Assembly: GCF_963678635.1 (NCBI RefSeq)
Contig: NC_087062.1
Coordinates: 85,460,890 to 85,524,889, forward strand
Reading direction: 5' to 3'
Length of the DNA: 64,000 bases
Source: Symsagittifera roscoffensis
Taxonomy: Eukaryota; Xenacoelomorpha; Acoela; Convolutidae
Below, in pieces: positions 11,329 to 23,323 of the stretch. Under the pieces are notes generated by a model. That model was not told where the DNA came from. It saw only the letters and a list, made by a program, of their open reading frames with translations, and ran no database searches. The translations under genes were made by a program, and so were the position numbers. Numbering within the stretch: position 1 is the stretch's first letter; each line of letters begins with the position of its first letter.

Positions 11329-11789
11329 GTCATTTGCTCGAATTTTTTTTTATCAAAGAACTCATGCTTGTGGTCTGTTTGCGTCCACTTCTTTTCGGTT
11401 GCTCCAAAAAAAACAAGAACGACGTTAAAAAAATTAGCCATTTTGTAATATCTTCTACATTGTAGACGATGTCTTATTTTGTCCGACAGACTTTCCGCCA
11501 AGGGAACACGCGAGTTTTTTGGTACTCTCTTGAGTACTCGGACATTTGAGATGGCTGTATTAACATAATTGTCCAGCACTAAATCATTACCTATTGTTGC
11601 TTTATTAACAGATTTTACATCAACGCATAAAGGACACTGAAACCATTGGGTTTTCTTAGAGTCGCTAAGAGAAATATTTACACAACTGATATGATACCAA
11701 CTAGAACAACAATCACATCTAATCCAATTTATCAGTCCTGAAGGTTTTAAGCAATCTTTGCTTGTACACTCTTTGTTGTTTTTCCTCAT
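11283..11789 (-). pseudogene. PHD-finger N-terminal part of the non-LTR element
   Basis: 168-residue open frame. A complete Cys4-His-Cys3 PHD pattern is visible: C8, C13, C25, C28, H33, C36, C52, C55, with the usual aromatic W31-Y32 just before the histidine. PHD fingers bind histone tails, so in a retroelement it may guide chromatin targeting; that role is inferred. The frame then becomes low in complexity and ends 224 bases before the RT segment opens at 11059. A second short frame (11086-11328) fills part of that interval and probably joins them after frameshift correction. Confidence 0.7.
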
Positions 11790-13676
11790 CTTGACGCAGC
11801 ATAAAGGTAAAAAAAGGATTTAGGGGACTGAACTAACCCATGATAAGCGGTTAGTGAGAATTTTACAAATCAGCAAATAAAAAAAAGACAACTAAATTAA
11901 TTAAAATTTTAAAATCGAATTATAAAAATCAAAAACAAGGAACAACCTCACCCGAGCTCAGTAGGTCCAGCGGCGCACCACCAGACTCCTCAAGCCAGTT
12001 CCAGTTTCCCACCTCCCCACAGAAAGCCACTTGACAGACCTGTCTCTAAAATCCCTCAGAGGGCGCTCCGCATACAGGTACAAACATCAAACATAACAAA
12101 TCTATTTAATAAGTTTATCACAACAATTAGGCTAAAAGTCAATTAAATCTACTCTCCTCGATTATAGCACAGATAGAATTGTCTATGTTGGATGTATTTT
12201 AAAGTTTTTTGCACCCCCCTAGGGCAGAGGATTGCACTCCTCAGAAGTGCGAAACATATTTTTGTTCTTATAAAGTTTATTGTGTCCGAGTATGAGTCGT
12301 TCCGTTTTTCGCTTAGTTTCTCTGCTGATTAAAAAGATGAATTTAACGGGGCATCTCCCAGATATGGTTGAATGACTCGGAAGACAATAAAAAATTGAAA
12401 CTAGATAGTCAGCAAAATGCCGCTTTCAGATGTGATAGATCTGCAACATTCGCCCAAATACTACATGCTGACGGAGTTACTACGGGTTATTTTCAAGTGG
12501 TGATCCAGTTTTCTATAATCAACATACAAATTGCATTAGAGAATGCGTTAAAATTGTAAATTCAAACAAACGTTTTCGCACATTTTTGTGCATCTTCAGC
12601 TTTTAAAAATTCTAAACTATCTGTACAAAATGATCAAAGATCAAAAAAAAGTCATACACATCATTATTTCAAAAATTAAAAAATTCAACCAATCAAATCT
12701 TTACAAATATTACTGAAATTATGTAACAACTATTATGTATTAAATTTAAACATTTTGTCACAAATTTCTGAGAGTTTTCACCTTTTTGGTTCTTACAATT
12801 TCGTTTTGTCGCTAATTTTCATAATAACATGTGAGTTATTTCAAAATTTTTTGTTTTAGCCAGAATTTTTCGATTCTGGAACTATAGCCTTAGTGTCAGC
12901 TCCCTACTTCTAAACTCGTCGTGCGTGTTAATTACCGGTCTCTCTTTCCTAATGTGCAGCGCCTCTAATGTAAGTAACTTGATGCTGCTGGACGCCTGGT
13001 CAATTATTTTACATATAAACTCAGATTTACCAAATTGCATTAGAAAGTAAAATTTTTCTACGTCACCTCAACTCACTGCGTATCATCGTACTACATTTCA
13101 CTGCCTTCACAAAATTTGTACTACGAGGATGTCCTAGATAAAATTTCTTTTCTGACTACTTACGTCATTTCCCCGTAAAATGTTTTTTCAACCTCGCTGA
13201 TTTCAAAAGAGTTGGGACGTGGCACAGCCACGCACCCGCTAAAATTAATTTAGCGTCACTCACAAAGTTTAATTGTTCATTTAAGCTGTTGCCCTCAATA
13301 TCAAAATTGAGAAACTCTGTGGCTAGGCAAAGTAAGGAGGTACTCACCCCCTTCGAGAAAACTTCAATCAGATTTAAATAGAAAAAAATACTTTCATCTA
13401 AGGCCTATATAAATAAATAATCATCAACTAAATTTTTCAATTGTAATTTAACAATAGCAAATATTCCTAGCAGTTTCAAATCCTGGTTTGACCCAACAAG
13501 ATCAAAACAAAAAGTTTACAAAATTCGATAATCAATCTTGGTTGATTAGTTCAAGTTTTCACACACTACCACAATTAACTTTTTTCAATCTCTCTCTATT
13601 TCTACTTCATGTCTCGTCTCCAACCTTCACTCCATTGTTTCTTGTTCCCAGGACTTTCTGCAGCATGTCGATAGAA
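11790..13676. other. Non-coding stretch between retroelements
   Basis: About 1.9 kb with no convincing gene. A fragment at 12440-12478 (ACATTCGCCCAAATAC...GACGGAG) matches the opening of the conserved-end module, so a scrap of the same family lies here. A 60-codon minus frame at 13165-13347 has protein-like composition but no recognised domain. Otherwise AT-rich. Confidence 0.4.
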
Positions 13677-16600
13677 TTACGGGCCCCAGTTTTCTTGCTC
13701 CAGCAACCTCTGTTTGCAGCAGGGCAGTAGATCTACGTTTACTTTCTGCTTCCTATTCCTGCAGAAGCTGTTATGCAGACACAAGCTCACGTTCCGCTCT
13801 AGGTCAGCTTGTAAGACTTCTTTCTTTTCTTTTTCTGTGAAGCAAGAAATCCCAGCTACTCTCTTTACCGCTGTAGTCACAGCATTCCTATGTGTCAGGA
13901 ATGCTCTCTTATAGGCTCCTGGTCCTATATCTAGCTGGAAGGATTGAAAAGCTTCCGTGTTTCGGGACATATGACGCTTCGCGCGTTCATACACCCATGC
14001 CGTCATCACCGCACGGAACCAAGGCATCAATATTTGTCTCGCCCATTTTCTCTCGGTTGCTTTCAGCATCCTCAGAACTTTACAAGTAGTCCTGAACAAA
14101 TCCTTTTTTCTTACTGAGGCTCACTCTGCTCAGTTTCTCTCGAGTTGGCACGGCCATCTCCTGTTTAGTCGTCCCTGCATTGGCTTCCAGCCACCTCACT
14201 GCTAGCATGGCGCTGACCACTAGTATCGTCACGTTCTGGGCTTGATCAGGCAATCCCATGGATAAAAACTACTCTGCATCCCAAACCAGAACAAGGTTTG
14301 CTCTCTTGGGGTACCAAAACGTCTGCGCCAGGCACGAAACGGATACTCCCCATGAGTCAGCAGGATTTTCCTCCAAGTTCGATAATCCGATGCTATCAGT
14401 AGGGGCTCGATTTGCATCATCGTCTGATGCGTTTCATCTTTCTCATCTATCGCCTTCTTTTTCTGGATTTCACTGATGTTTCCTTCGCCCACTCCACGAA
14501 ATCATCTCCCACTATCTCTTTTATCTCATCCCTAGGCCTCTCTGGGACTGCACGAAGGACCTTCGTCAGTAGCTCATGGGATTTTTCAGACATTCTCGAC
14601 AGTCTCACGCATTTCGGCACCGAAAAGAGCTGGTCAATCGGTCTATGTTGCGTTCTGGCATCTACAACCACCAGTTGCGTCGGGTATTTACTGTTGCAGT
14701 ATGGTGCCGCGCCAGATCCTACCAGTTACTTCGAGCCGACTGTCTTATGATACCCCTCGCTATGCTTTAGATTCATTTCGTTCTCAAGAGCTTCTCGACA
14801 GCTTCCAATTTTCTGTTCCGTCTGTAACGCTCTAGGGAACACTTCCACACTCAAGGATGTGACCAACTCATGGGCGCGCTCCAGGCTTTCCAATGACTCA
14901 ACTGAGCTGACCACACTGCAGAACCCTGAGACCGTCGTCAGGTTCACCTCCGTTACTCCATGGCAGTCCGCAATCAACTCCATCTCGTACTTATCCGACA
15001 TACTCAATCTTCCATACAACTTGGCTATCTGGCGGTGCTGTTCACTCAATGTTTTCAAGCAGTGGCCGTTCTCACATACATGCCCTTCCATTCGACACCT
15101 GGAAGCTAGGCAAATACCCTCCTTCATCCAATCGCTTAGAGAGTTCCCCTCGGACGGTTCAGAGGGTTGTCTGTCATCCGGCTTTGTTATTTTCAGAGCC
15201 ATTAAATGGTGTATCGTTTCCCATCATCGTTTCCTTCTAGCTCAACTTTAGCGGTAATTTCCCATATCAGGCATGCGTTCGGATTTGGGCACCATGAAGG
15301 CTTCATGAGTTCTCACATCGTTAATATGCTGGTCTTCAATGGACCGTCCCACAAAACACACTCAAAACTTATTTGTCCCGCCAGCTGGTGAACCGAGGGT
15401 TCGACTACTCTTTCCTCCAGAATCACTCCTAACTTTAATCGTTCAGATGATATTGTCCCCAATTCCCGCACTCTCTTCACATAGAAATTGAGGATCACTG
15501 CTCGCTCAAATCTGAAGTATGACAATGGATTATAGGCCCTTCCCGGGACACCTGACACATATTGGAAGGACTTCCGTTTCCCTAACGTCGCATACTCTTT
15601 CAGACTCTGATCTTTCTTCAACAACTCCCTGGTGACTGTCAGCTCTTTATTGGAACACCTCCTGACTTCCTCCAGTCTCGGGTAGCTATCAAGGTCGTTT
15701 AACTCCTTTGTCGGGATCCGCAAAGGCATGTCCTGGTAGAGTTCTAACAAGGCTCTCAACAAGCCTTCTTCACGCTTCATCGACCTCTGCCTGATTGCCT
15801 TCACACATTCTTCTAGCACCGGAGTGGGGATACAAACCACCACGAATTCCACAAAGCAAAATGCATTCTTCCGTTTTCGCACATGATATAGAGGAATCGT
15901 CCCCGGCAATCAGCACTTTTAAAGCTCCTATCAGTTCCAACTGCTCTTTTCTGGCCTTCGTCTGGATAGTGGATTCGTACTCCCATTTTCTTATTCCAAT
16001 AAGACACCACACAAGTCTCACTTGTAAATCTGACCTGACACAGGGGGTTGCCTATGTACGCCATCTCTGATGAGGGAGTACGCATGGTTTCATCGAAATA
16101 CTTCTGAAAGGCTACCCTCCAGGAAATTTTGCTCAGAAGTTACAAACCATTCTCATCATTTGCCTCCGATGACATCACATTGCCATATTCTTTCCTCTTC
16201 AGGTTCGAGCCCGTCAGCAGCTCCTTCAAGTGTTCCTGCATGGCTTGCTTATCGTGCCAGGCCATCAGATGTCCTTTCGCGGAATTTCTTGCCTTCATCA
16301 TTTCCATATAGTCACCAGCAGGATCGCCCATGTAGACTGACTCGGGCACAGTAATGCGACTGTACTTAACCGCGTCGAGCTGTCCCTCCAACTTCATCTT
16401 TGCCATGTTCGTACGTGATGGTTTATAGTCTTCCAACCCGCCGGATCCGCTTTGGCTGATGACCTCCATCTCCAGTCTGGAAGGTCCTCTCGCTCTTTTA
16501 AGCTTTTGAAGCCGTGGAAATCAGTCCTGCCAGCAACATTGGTGGCACCTAATTCTCTTTCTCTCTGCCGCCGTGCACTGCACCATCCCCTTGTCCAATT

Positions 16601-16720
16601 TCACTTGGACGGGACACCTTCGCCAGCCCAGCGACATTACCACTGTTGCGGCATTTGACCTCACGACTTTCGGGTTGGTCACCTCCTCACTTTTGCTCTC
16701 CTTCAGTTTTTTACCATAAA
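13677..16720 (-). pseudogene. Last ORF region of the giant retroelement, function unknown
   Basis: A run of minus-strand open segments in shifting frames: 16140-16469, 15770-16085, 15313-15909, 14726-15202, 14447-14671, 14229-14492 and 13677-14099. Composition is protein-like with scattered cysteines, and a hydrophobic stretch of about 17 residues (VTILVVSAMLAVRWLEA) lies near 14225-14175. The position, after the pol-linked genes, is where some LTR elements carry an envelope-like gene. The cysteines and late hydrophobic segment are compatible with that but do not establish it. I recognise no family. Many frameshifts show it is dead. Confidence 0.45.
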
Positions 16721-16723
16721 CTT

Positions 16724-19700
16724 TTACTTCCTCAGCCCTTTCTTAGTTTTTCTAATGGGTTGATCTCGCATAATGGGGCTCTCTTCAGCGTTTTTCTCCG
16801 TGACTGACTCGGTCAGACCGTCAGATTCAGTGGACTCCGTCGTTTTCTCTATTAATTCACGCATGATGGCTTGGCTCAACCCCACTCTCATCACGGACTG
16901 AGTGCCGTATCTCCGGATCACGGCCCAGGTACACTCCATAAAGGCTACACGCGTCCACGTTTCACCAGTTTTTCTCTCCAGCTCGCTCTGGTAACGTTCC
17001 CATTCTTCTTCGGTCAATGTACTCAGAAACGCCACTCGCAACGATTCATCCATCCTCCGCCTTCTAGGAGATTCACACAACAGCTTGGGTGCGCCTCTTC
17101 CCTGGTGAGCTTCAATCGGGGATCTAGACTCCACGGGAGACAGGCTAGCCGGGGGCTCATTGGTAGGTGACATAAACGATGATGGTGCCATCAGCATTGG
17201 CATCTCATTAGTCCCGCCATCTTCCGTTTCATTGAAGCCATATTCTAGTAGATCTCTCTCCAGGGAAGCCAAGTCGACCTTGCTCATTTTGTCGCCTTTA
17301 CCCTCAATGGTATCATCTTCTCCCTGATTTTCTTTGTTCGCGTCTCCATCCTTTCCTCCATCGTTTGGCTTAAGTCCTGGCCCAGAGGAGCCTTGGCGCA
17401 TATCCACTCCTGAATCTGGCCAAACCTGTGTCATCAGGTCACCTGCTTGGTAAAAAACTTGGTCATTTTTGACAATTTCCACGGGCTCTTCACCATACGG
17501 CGCCACTTCTTCTACTGTCAGTTAGATGCCTCCTCTGAACTCCCTGCTCACCTCCATCATCACTACTGTTTCCCGTCTGGGCCATTTCAGCCTAGACTTG
17601 TCGTCGGCTGGAGAATACACATCGTTCCAATGGCCTGCAGATACCTCTGGCTTCCTTGATGATATGGCTTTAATCTTTTTTCTACTCCATATGCCCGGAA
17701 AGGCAAAATCGAAGGTATGTAGAGCTGCAGCGTTCCAACTGATGAAGCGCGGCTCCATTCCCTTGCTCCACTTGAGCATCCTGTCCTCTACGTCCTGCGC
17801 AGCTCCAATACTAGATGCCAGGACCGGACTAGTCACTCCCAACAACATCCTCCTGATGCGCGGATACAGAGGGCAACTATCCGGCAGCGGATCTGAACCC
17901 GCCAACCATATGTCCTGATTTTCCTTCACATGGGCGTATGTCTCCGACCAGGCCGGGAGTTTCACTGCGTCTTTCGTACCCTTGATGATTGGTCGTAAGT
18001 TCCAGAGTTTGAGGTTGAACTGAAGGTTCTCGCCGCCCATCCTACACTTAAAGCTGTTGTTCAGGTCCATCAGCACCCAGCCAGGCTCCTCTATCCTTCC
18101 GAATAATCGATAATTGCTCACCAGTCCCCTCAACTCCCTCTGCTCTACCCAGTTTCGCACGGAAAAATCCACGACTGACACGAGGTTAACATACAGAACA
18201 TAGTGTCTATACGCCTCCACGTGAACGTCAGGGAATACATGCGTCACTGTAGGCCCGTAAACCACGGTAACAAAATCTCTCAATCCGAGCTAGCGGATCG
18301 ACCCGCATCATCAGGGCCAAGTCGGTCAACAGGGGCATCCCCCCACACTTCTTCACTCCCACCGGAGATTGATTTATCTTCTCCGGTTAGGCTTCTATTC
18401 TGCTGTAGGAGGTACTGAAGGAGCAAAGTCCTCCAATCCCTCAATTTTCGGTAAGATGCTGTCTTCATCAGGGCAATCAATTTCTCCCTTCGGTCCCTGC
18501 AGCTGTTCAGGATATCACAACAACACAAACAAATCTCCAAAACGACCACAGGTCAAAACAATCAGCGTGAGCTGATCATCCAGTCGGAGATCAGCCAGTT
18601 TCTGCGTGAAAAGCACCACAGGTACCTTCACGAACTTTGCGTGTCCGAAGGCCACATACAGTGCCAGCACAAGTCCAATGGATGACTTCCTGATATCCCT
18701 CACGAAGTTGGCTATCAAGTTCCTCGATGCCCTAGGGTAGCATCTGCTGATAAATGCGGGTGACCACACACCCATTCCCGCATCGGAGGATCGCATCGGA
18801 CCTTTCATATTCGGCCTTCGTAGCCAGCACGTCCGCTTGGAACCAGTCCAAGGACATCGTGTTGATTTGCTGCATCAGTTGCAACATCGTCGCTCCTGCC
18901 TGTTCATTCGCGTCTAATATCTTCTTCAGATACTGGTGGATCTCTCTCACTACTGCTCGAGCACTATCAAAGGCATCTTGCCCCAAAGCACACATCCGAG
19001 GTGACAGATACAACCAAGGATTGGTGTGAGGCTTTGTCCTCAAGGCCATAGCCTTAAGGTCTTCTTCTGTTGAGCGGGCGTTTCTCCTCATCAAGTTCCC
19101 CCTTTCATCCCTCACATAGTCCGTCTGTCGGAACCACAGATTGTTTGCTAATCATTATACTAACCGATGCTCATCACCCACTCCTGGCCTCATTTTCAAC
19201 AGCCCGCCGAAGTTGGAAAATTCCAGTCTCAACTCCTCATCCAACACGAAACCCGTCGGGATATAACCCTTAAATCCTTGAATCGCGTTCGAGATGACCG
19301 GCCATATCGCAGGGAGTTTTGATCGGAAGGGATAGCAAAGGTTGGGATCCACTTGTCGGTCGGTGCAGATATCATTACATCAAATTGTCTCTCCGCCAAC
19401 AGGACGACCATGGCGTACACAAATTGCAGGCATTCGGGTAGCGAGGCATAGCCAGGAGACAGCACGAAGATAACCTTGACCAGTTACTTCGCAAAACATT
19501 GCCGTTTTGATTTCTCGAACTTGAGGTAGATCGGTCGTTGAGAGCATTCAAGAGTCCCCTGCTCTGCAAGTGGTCATTTGATCCAGCTATTATCAACAAC
19601 TCTGGATCCACGTTCACCCTTTTCTGCACATTTATCGCCATTCCCACCGCTTGAACCCAATCTAATTTGTGAGCTGTGAGGAAGATCAAATCCGGCCAGA

Positions 19701-19989
19701 AGAGCGAGCGGGGAGTATACAGGTAGTCTGAGCTAGCCACTACCGAGCTTTTCCCCAGCTTCTTTTCCTGAGGGTCATAGGCTGCAAACAGGCTGTCTCC
19801 AATTGGTGATTCCAAATGGGCGTATCTTTTCTCGTCGCCTTCCACTGAAACGACTCTAGTCGCCTTCCACTGAAATGGCTGCACCACGTTCCTTTCTGTG
19901 GCTAGAGGTCCCGGACGATTTTGTAATCGCTGAGGTACATGGGTTCTCACCCTACCGACAGGACTACCTCGTGCCACCGGGTTGACCAA
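16724..19989 (-). pseudogene. Large unrecognised ORF downstream of the SGNH domain
   Basis: Open segments 19375-19989, 19155-19465, 18732-19115, 18515-18808, 18280-18549, 17522-18283 and 16724-17506, each overlapping or abutting the next and connected by small frameshifts. Together they point to a once-continuous protein of more than 1000 residues. The SGNH frame above appears to run straight into it at about 20000. Notable blocks: LDWVQAVGMAINVQKRV near 19660 and LIIAGSNDHLQSRGLL near 19580, the second reminiscent of nucleoside or SGNH-like folds but unassigned; the end at 16724-17506 is acidic and low in complexity. No enzyme or capsid family is recognised. Confidence 0.5.
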
Positions 19990-19999
19990 TTTCCGCAGC

Positions 20000-21696
20000 T
20001 CAGCTTGCTTCCATTTCTTCTATCTTTTTTTGAAATGCGTCGTTTATCCTTTGAATCCCCGGTTCGATATTGAAGTAAAAACCATCTCTCCTCAAGGAGC
20101 CGTGGTCCACCATTCTCAGTGCATTCTCAACGTCCATTAACCAGAGCTCATTGGGATTCTCTGCAGTCAGGTTCGTGTTCATCACTTTCTACTGAGTTAC
20201 GTTCACATTCATGTAGTCGGCGACTGGTGACCCGGCGTCCGGATTAAGAGGGACGGGTACACAAGACCACAATCCTCGGTCTATACTTCTCCTTCAGTTC
20301 GTTGAGGAGGCAGATCAGTAACGATTCCCACTTCGCCTCAGGGGTGACAGGATTCCTCGAAACGACATTCGTCCCTCTCATCAGGGTAAGTGTATCCACC
20401 CTATCTTCGTTCTGCAGCTCCATCAATTTAATCACATGAGCCACTGAGGCTCCGCCAAAGGAGATTACAGCGGTCTACCCCACCACGAGGATATATTTCA
20501 GATCCCGCACCAAGCTATCACCTATGATCAGGTGTTGGCTGCCTGTTGGCACTGTTTGGTGGATCGTCGCCGGGTTCCAGGTCAAATCATTCAGGCACGC
20601 CCTTGAGTGTTCTGCGGCAACCTGCACGAAGTTCCTTCGGGTGTTGAGATCCTTTCGGATGTAGATCACTCGCGACCTCACTTTGGCTCTACTCAGTACC
20701 GAACCGGCCAGTTCTGTGAGATCTGCTGTTTTTTTCCCTGTTGGGTGACTCGTCTGCACGCTGAGACGGAACGATCCTACCCAAGCTTCTGTCCCTTGCT
20801 CGGTGTATCTCCTGCATCGTAGCTCTGGCCACCTGCTCGAACTTCTCCTTAAACTGAGGTGCCAGGTAGGTATCTGAGGGATAAGGTATCGTACTTCTCG
20901 CCTTTGAAGGCGAGCTATTGGTTGCGGGGCTGTCACCTCAATCGGTCTACAAAACTCACGAGCCTTAGCCTTGGTCGTCGCATCGGGGCTCATCATTGCC
21001 AGGACATCTGGTGACAACTTCCTCACTCTAGCATTGTAGAGCTCCTGCAGGTGCTTGATCTCCTCCTCCTTGAAAGCGATCTGTAACTCGTCGTACTTTC
21101 TCTTCCATTCGTCACGATCCTTCGCTTTCTCCTTGTACTCATCAAATTTGCGCACAATGCTTTCCAGTCTTTGTTTTCCCTTTTTTCGAAAGTCTCACTG
21201 GTCTCCGCCGTCTTTGTTTCGATCTCGTTCATTCCCACTTTCTTTGATGGTAGAGCTGCGGTTGGTGAGTCCACAGAATGCGATGGGGCCGGCCCATCAA
21301 GTGATCTTTTCGATCCCAAGAGAGGCTGCGCTGAGGAACTGGGGCGTATTGGCATTGGAATTTCTCCCAGCCTAAAATCCCTCTGTTCGCCAGGGCCTGG
21401 CTCACGAGCCAGGTAATGCCCAGACATCTATCCGCATCTCCATCGCATGAGTCGATTCTTGCTCCTCTCGGCGGTAGCGGACTCGCCGGAAGCCAGAATT
21501 AACACTACTTCACTACTTCTGTGGTGCGGTCCCCACGGTCTTGTCTTTCCACGGCATTAAGGAGTGCGACGGTGAACATCGCCAACTCCGGTTCTTCCAA
21601 TCCAAAGTTACAATCAATCAACCGCTGATACACCTCGGCCAGAGTCGTTCACAGGCTCGCTGAAATAAAATTCATGGAGTCATTAGTGTCGCTCAT
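20000..21696 (-). pseudogene. Coiled coil plus SGNH-hydrolase-like ORF in the retroelement
   Basis: Probable start at 21696 (MSDTNDSMNF), followed by an early TGA. A basic, helical coiled-coil segment is encoded around 21150-20990 (KEKAKDRDEWKRKYDELQ). Then SGNH/GDSL blocks: block I IIGDSLVRDL with the nucleophile serine at 20516-20514; block II SFGGASVAHV around 20455; block III LMRGTNVVS with the asparagine near 20369. The terminal block near 20070 reads RRDGFYF where a D-x-x-H pair would be expected, so the catalytic histidine position holds tyrosine. An in-frame TAG at 20475-20477 and a frameshift near 20250 disable it. Esterase domains of this fold are known in ORF1 of some CR1-type elements; here it follows a gypsy-type Pol. 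Confidence 0.65.
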
Positions 21697-22143
21697 GCTT
21701 TCTCGTGTAGGTTTGATCTCTTCGACTTCCAGCCAAGCTCAAAAAACAAGGTATGATCAATCACGATCTAAAAGACAAGTAACGACTCAGATTAATCACA
21801 CAAGCTATCTCATTCCAAAATCAAAAGTTCATTCATTTCTTTTAAAAGCAGTCTGTTGTAATTCTCTATTTGTTCTTAGTTTAAAAGCTAGCACCAAGGT
21901 GGATCATCCACCTGCGATTTTGTCAAAGTAATAGAATTGAACGCTGTCACATTTCGCGGTTGGAGTGGTCCAGAATACCATAACATAAACATCAGATAAA
22001 ACGTAACCTAACGATAACTTAATATACAAATATCATACTTCATCGCTTTTAAATAAAAACCTAGTACCTAATGAATATCCTACAACCTAATCCTAATGCC
22101 TAAAAAGTAAACCTAACAAAAACTATAAGCATTGATTGTGGCT
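21697..22143. other. Short intergenic stretch between Pol tail and SGNH ORF
   Basis: About 450 bp of AT-rich sequence. No open frame with recognisable content on either strand. It is the likely boundary between the Pol gene and the downstream gene of the giant element, where a subgenomic promoter or splice signal would be expected; none is identifiable by eye. Confidence 0.35.
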
Positions 22144-22536
22144 CTAGCACATGCTCAGATAATATTTTCTATGTAGGTACACCTCTATGTCCGTTTCCGA
22201 AAATATTACCTGTACTAGGGCTTATAGCTCTCTCGGATGCAATTTTCCCCTATTGGGATTATAGACCGGCAAGGAGATAGAGGTCACTCTTCTCTCAATT
22301 AGGAAGTCCCTGAGTCGAGTTAGTGCCAGCACTAAACTCTAGGGATTCACGTGTTGTCTGTCAGTGGCCTTAGTTACCAAGAAACACAAGTATTTTCCTG
22401 GTGTCTGTGATGCAACAGGGGGCAGCGCTATCATCCCTCCCACACCAGGCCTCTGTTTCCACAAAAACTCGATATCCTTGTACTCTCTCTTATAGTCGGC
22501 CGCTAGTGCTGCTTTGAAACTCACGTCTGCGGTTCC
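22144..22536 (-). pseudogene. Macro-type domain at the end of Pol
   Basis: One frame, with two in-frame stops, from about 22536 to the TAG at 22144-22146. It begins HGTADVSFKAALAADYK, then GVGGMIALPP, then GKYLCFLVTKAT, LVLALTRLRDFLIE, VTSISLPVYNPNRGKL, and ends VIFSETDIEVYLH. This order (H-x-x-n/a-D, small-residue loop, LVTK strand, ALxxLRDF helix, isLPv strand, IxVxxh last strand) follows macro domains of the Poa1p/OARD1 group, which bind ADP-ribose or remove it from protein. Activity cannot be judged. Stops and an upstream frameshift show decay. Confidence 0.6.
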
Positions 22537-22701
22537 GTGAGTATGAAATCACTGTCTGTAGTGATTCGGTAGATCAAAATATGATCCAGAAATTCGTCCA
22601 AAAAGCGGTTTCTGAGCGTTCTCTTCAAGTTCTCTTAATCCCTTGCAATTTTTAGTTTTTTTGATCATAAGATTGTTGGCGTGGGTGAATCCTACTCCCA
22701 C

Positions 22702-23310
22702 TCACCGGACAAAAATACCCATCGACGTCCCCGTCGATCGCCCAAAATCGAGCAGATCGAGATTGGATTCGGGAACAAGTAAGGAACCTTCTGGAGCGAC
22801 CCAGTTAGACTCGGCGTTACCGTGACTGATGTATTTGATGCTAGTCTGATCGACATCCTGAAACGTGAGGACTGTCTCTTTGGGATCTGCAGGTAGATCA
22901 TGTAGCCATTCGAGCACTCGCAAATTTGTCAACTCCTGCTCATGCATCTGTTTCACCTCAGGTTCGAACTCCTCTTCCGGTTCTGAGCAATCGTCGATCC
23001 AAGCCTGGTCTGTGTCGTTGGTCAGGTCGATCTCCTGTGACACCACTATTTCGTGCAGACCCACTATCGAGTTCGCCACGTCGCTCAAAACAATCCTGTC
23101 CACGACAAAGTCTTCACCATACGGGTTGTATTTCTTTTTACTCCTTCCTCTCTTGCCTTGGCGCGTCTCCATGGTGAAGGGAAAGTCAGGCGCTACTCCT
23201 TTATCAACTTCGGTCTGCTCTGGGCAGTCCCAGTCGTTTTCGGTATATGGTAGGGTTTCGTCATCAACCTATACTCGCTCGGTCAATTCTAGGTCAAGTG
23301 GCAGATAACA
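22702..23310 (-). pseudogene. C-terminal extension of Pol after integrase
   Basis: The open frame 22702-23172 (from METRQGKRGRSKKKYNPYGE) continues the reading after the integrase; an in-frame stop lies just upstream near 23268. It begins with a basic patch next to YNPYGEDF, a composition common just after gypsy-type integrases, then becomes acidic (EEEFEPEV) and ends GRSTGTSMGIFVR, leading toward the macro-type domain. No enzyme motif is seen. It probably links the integrase to the macro-type domain in one polyprotein; inferred from order and frame. Confidence 0.55.
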
Positions 23311-23323
23311 GTCATTTACCACG

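Larger units (their letters stand above)
9155..11789 (-). mobile_element. Decayed non-LTR retrotransposon: PHD finger, RT, restriction-like endonuclease
   Basis: One element reads along the minus strand from 11789 to 9155: an N-terminal PHD finger, a reverse transcriptase with recognisable motifs, a connection region and a C-terminal zinc/endonuclease-like end. Frameshifts near 10205 and 9970 and several stops break it, so it is dead. Site-specific non-LTR clades (R2, NeSL, CRE types) carry a restriction-like endonuclease C-terminal to the RT, and this arrangement fits that group. The exact clade is not assigned. Confidence 0.8.
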
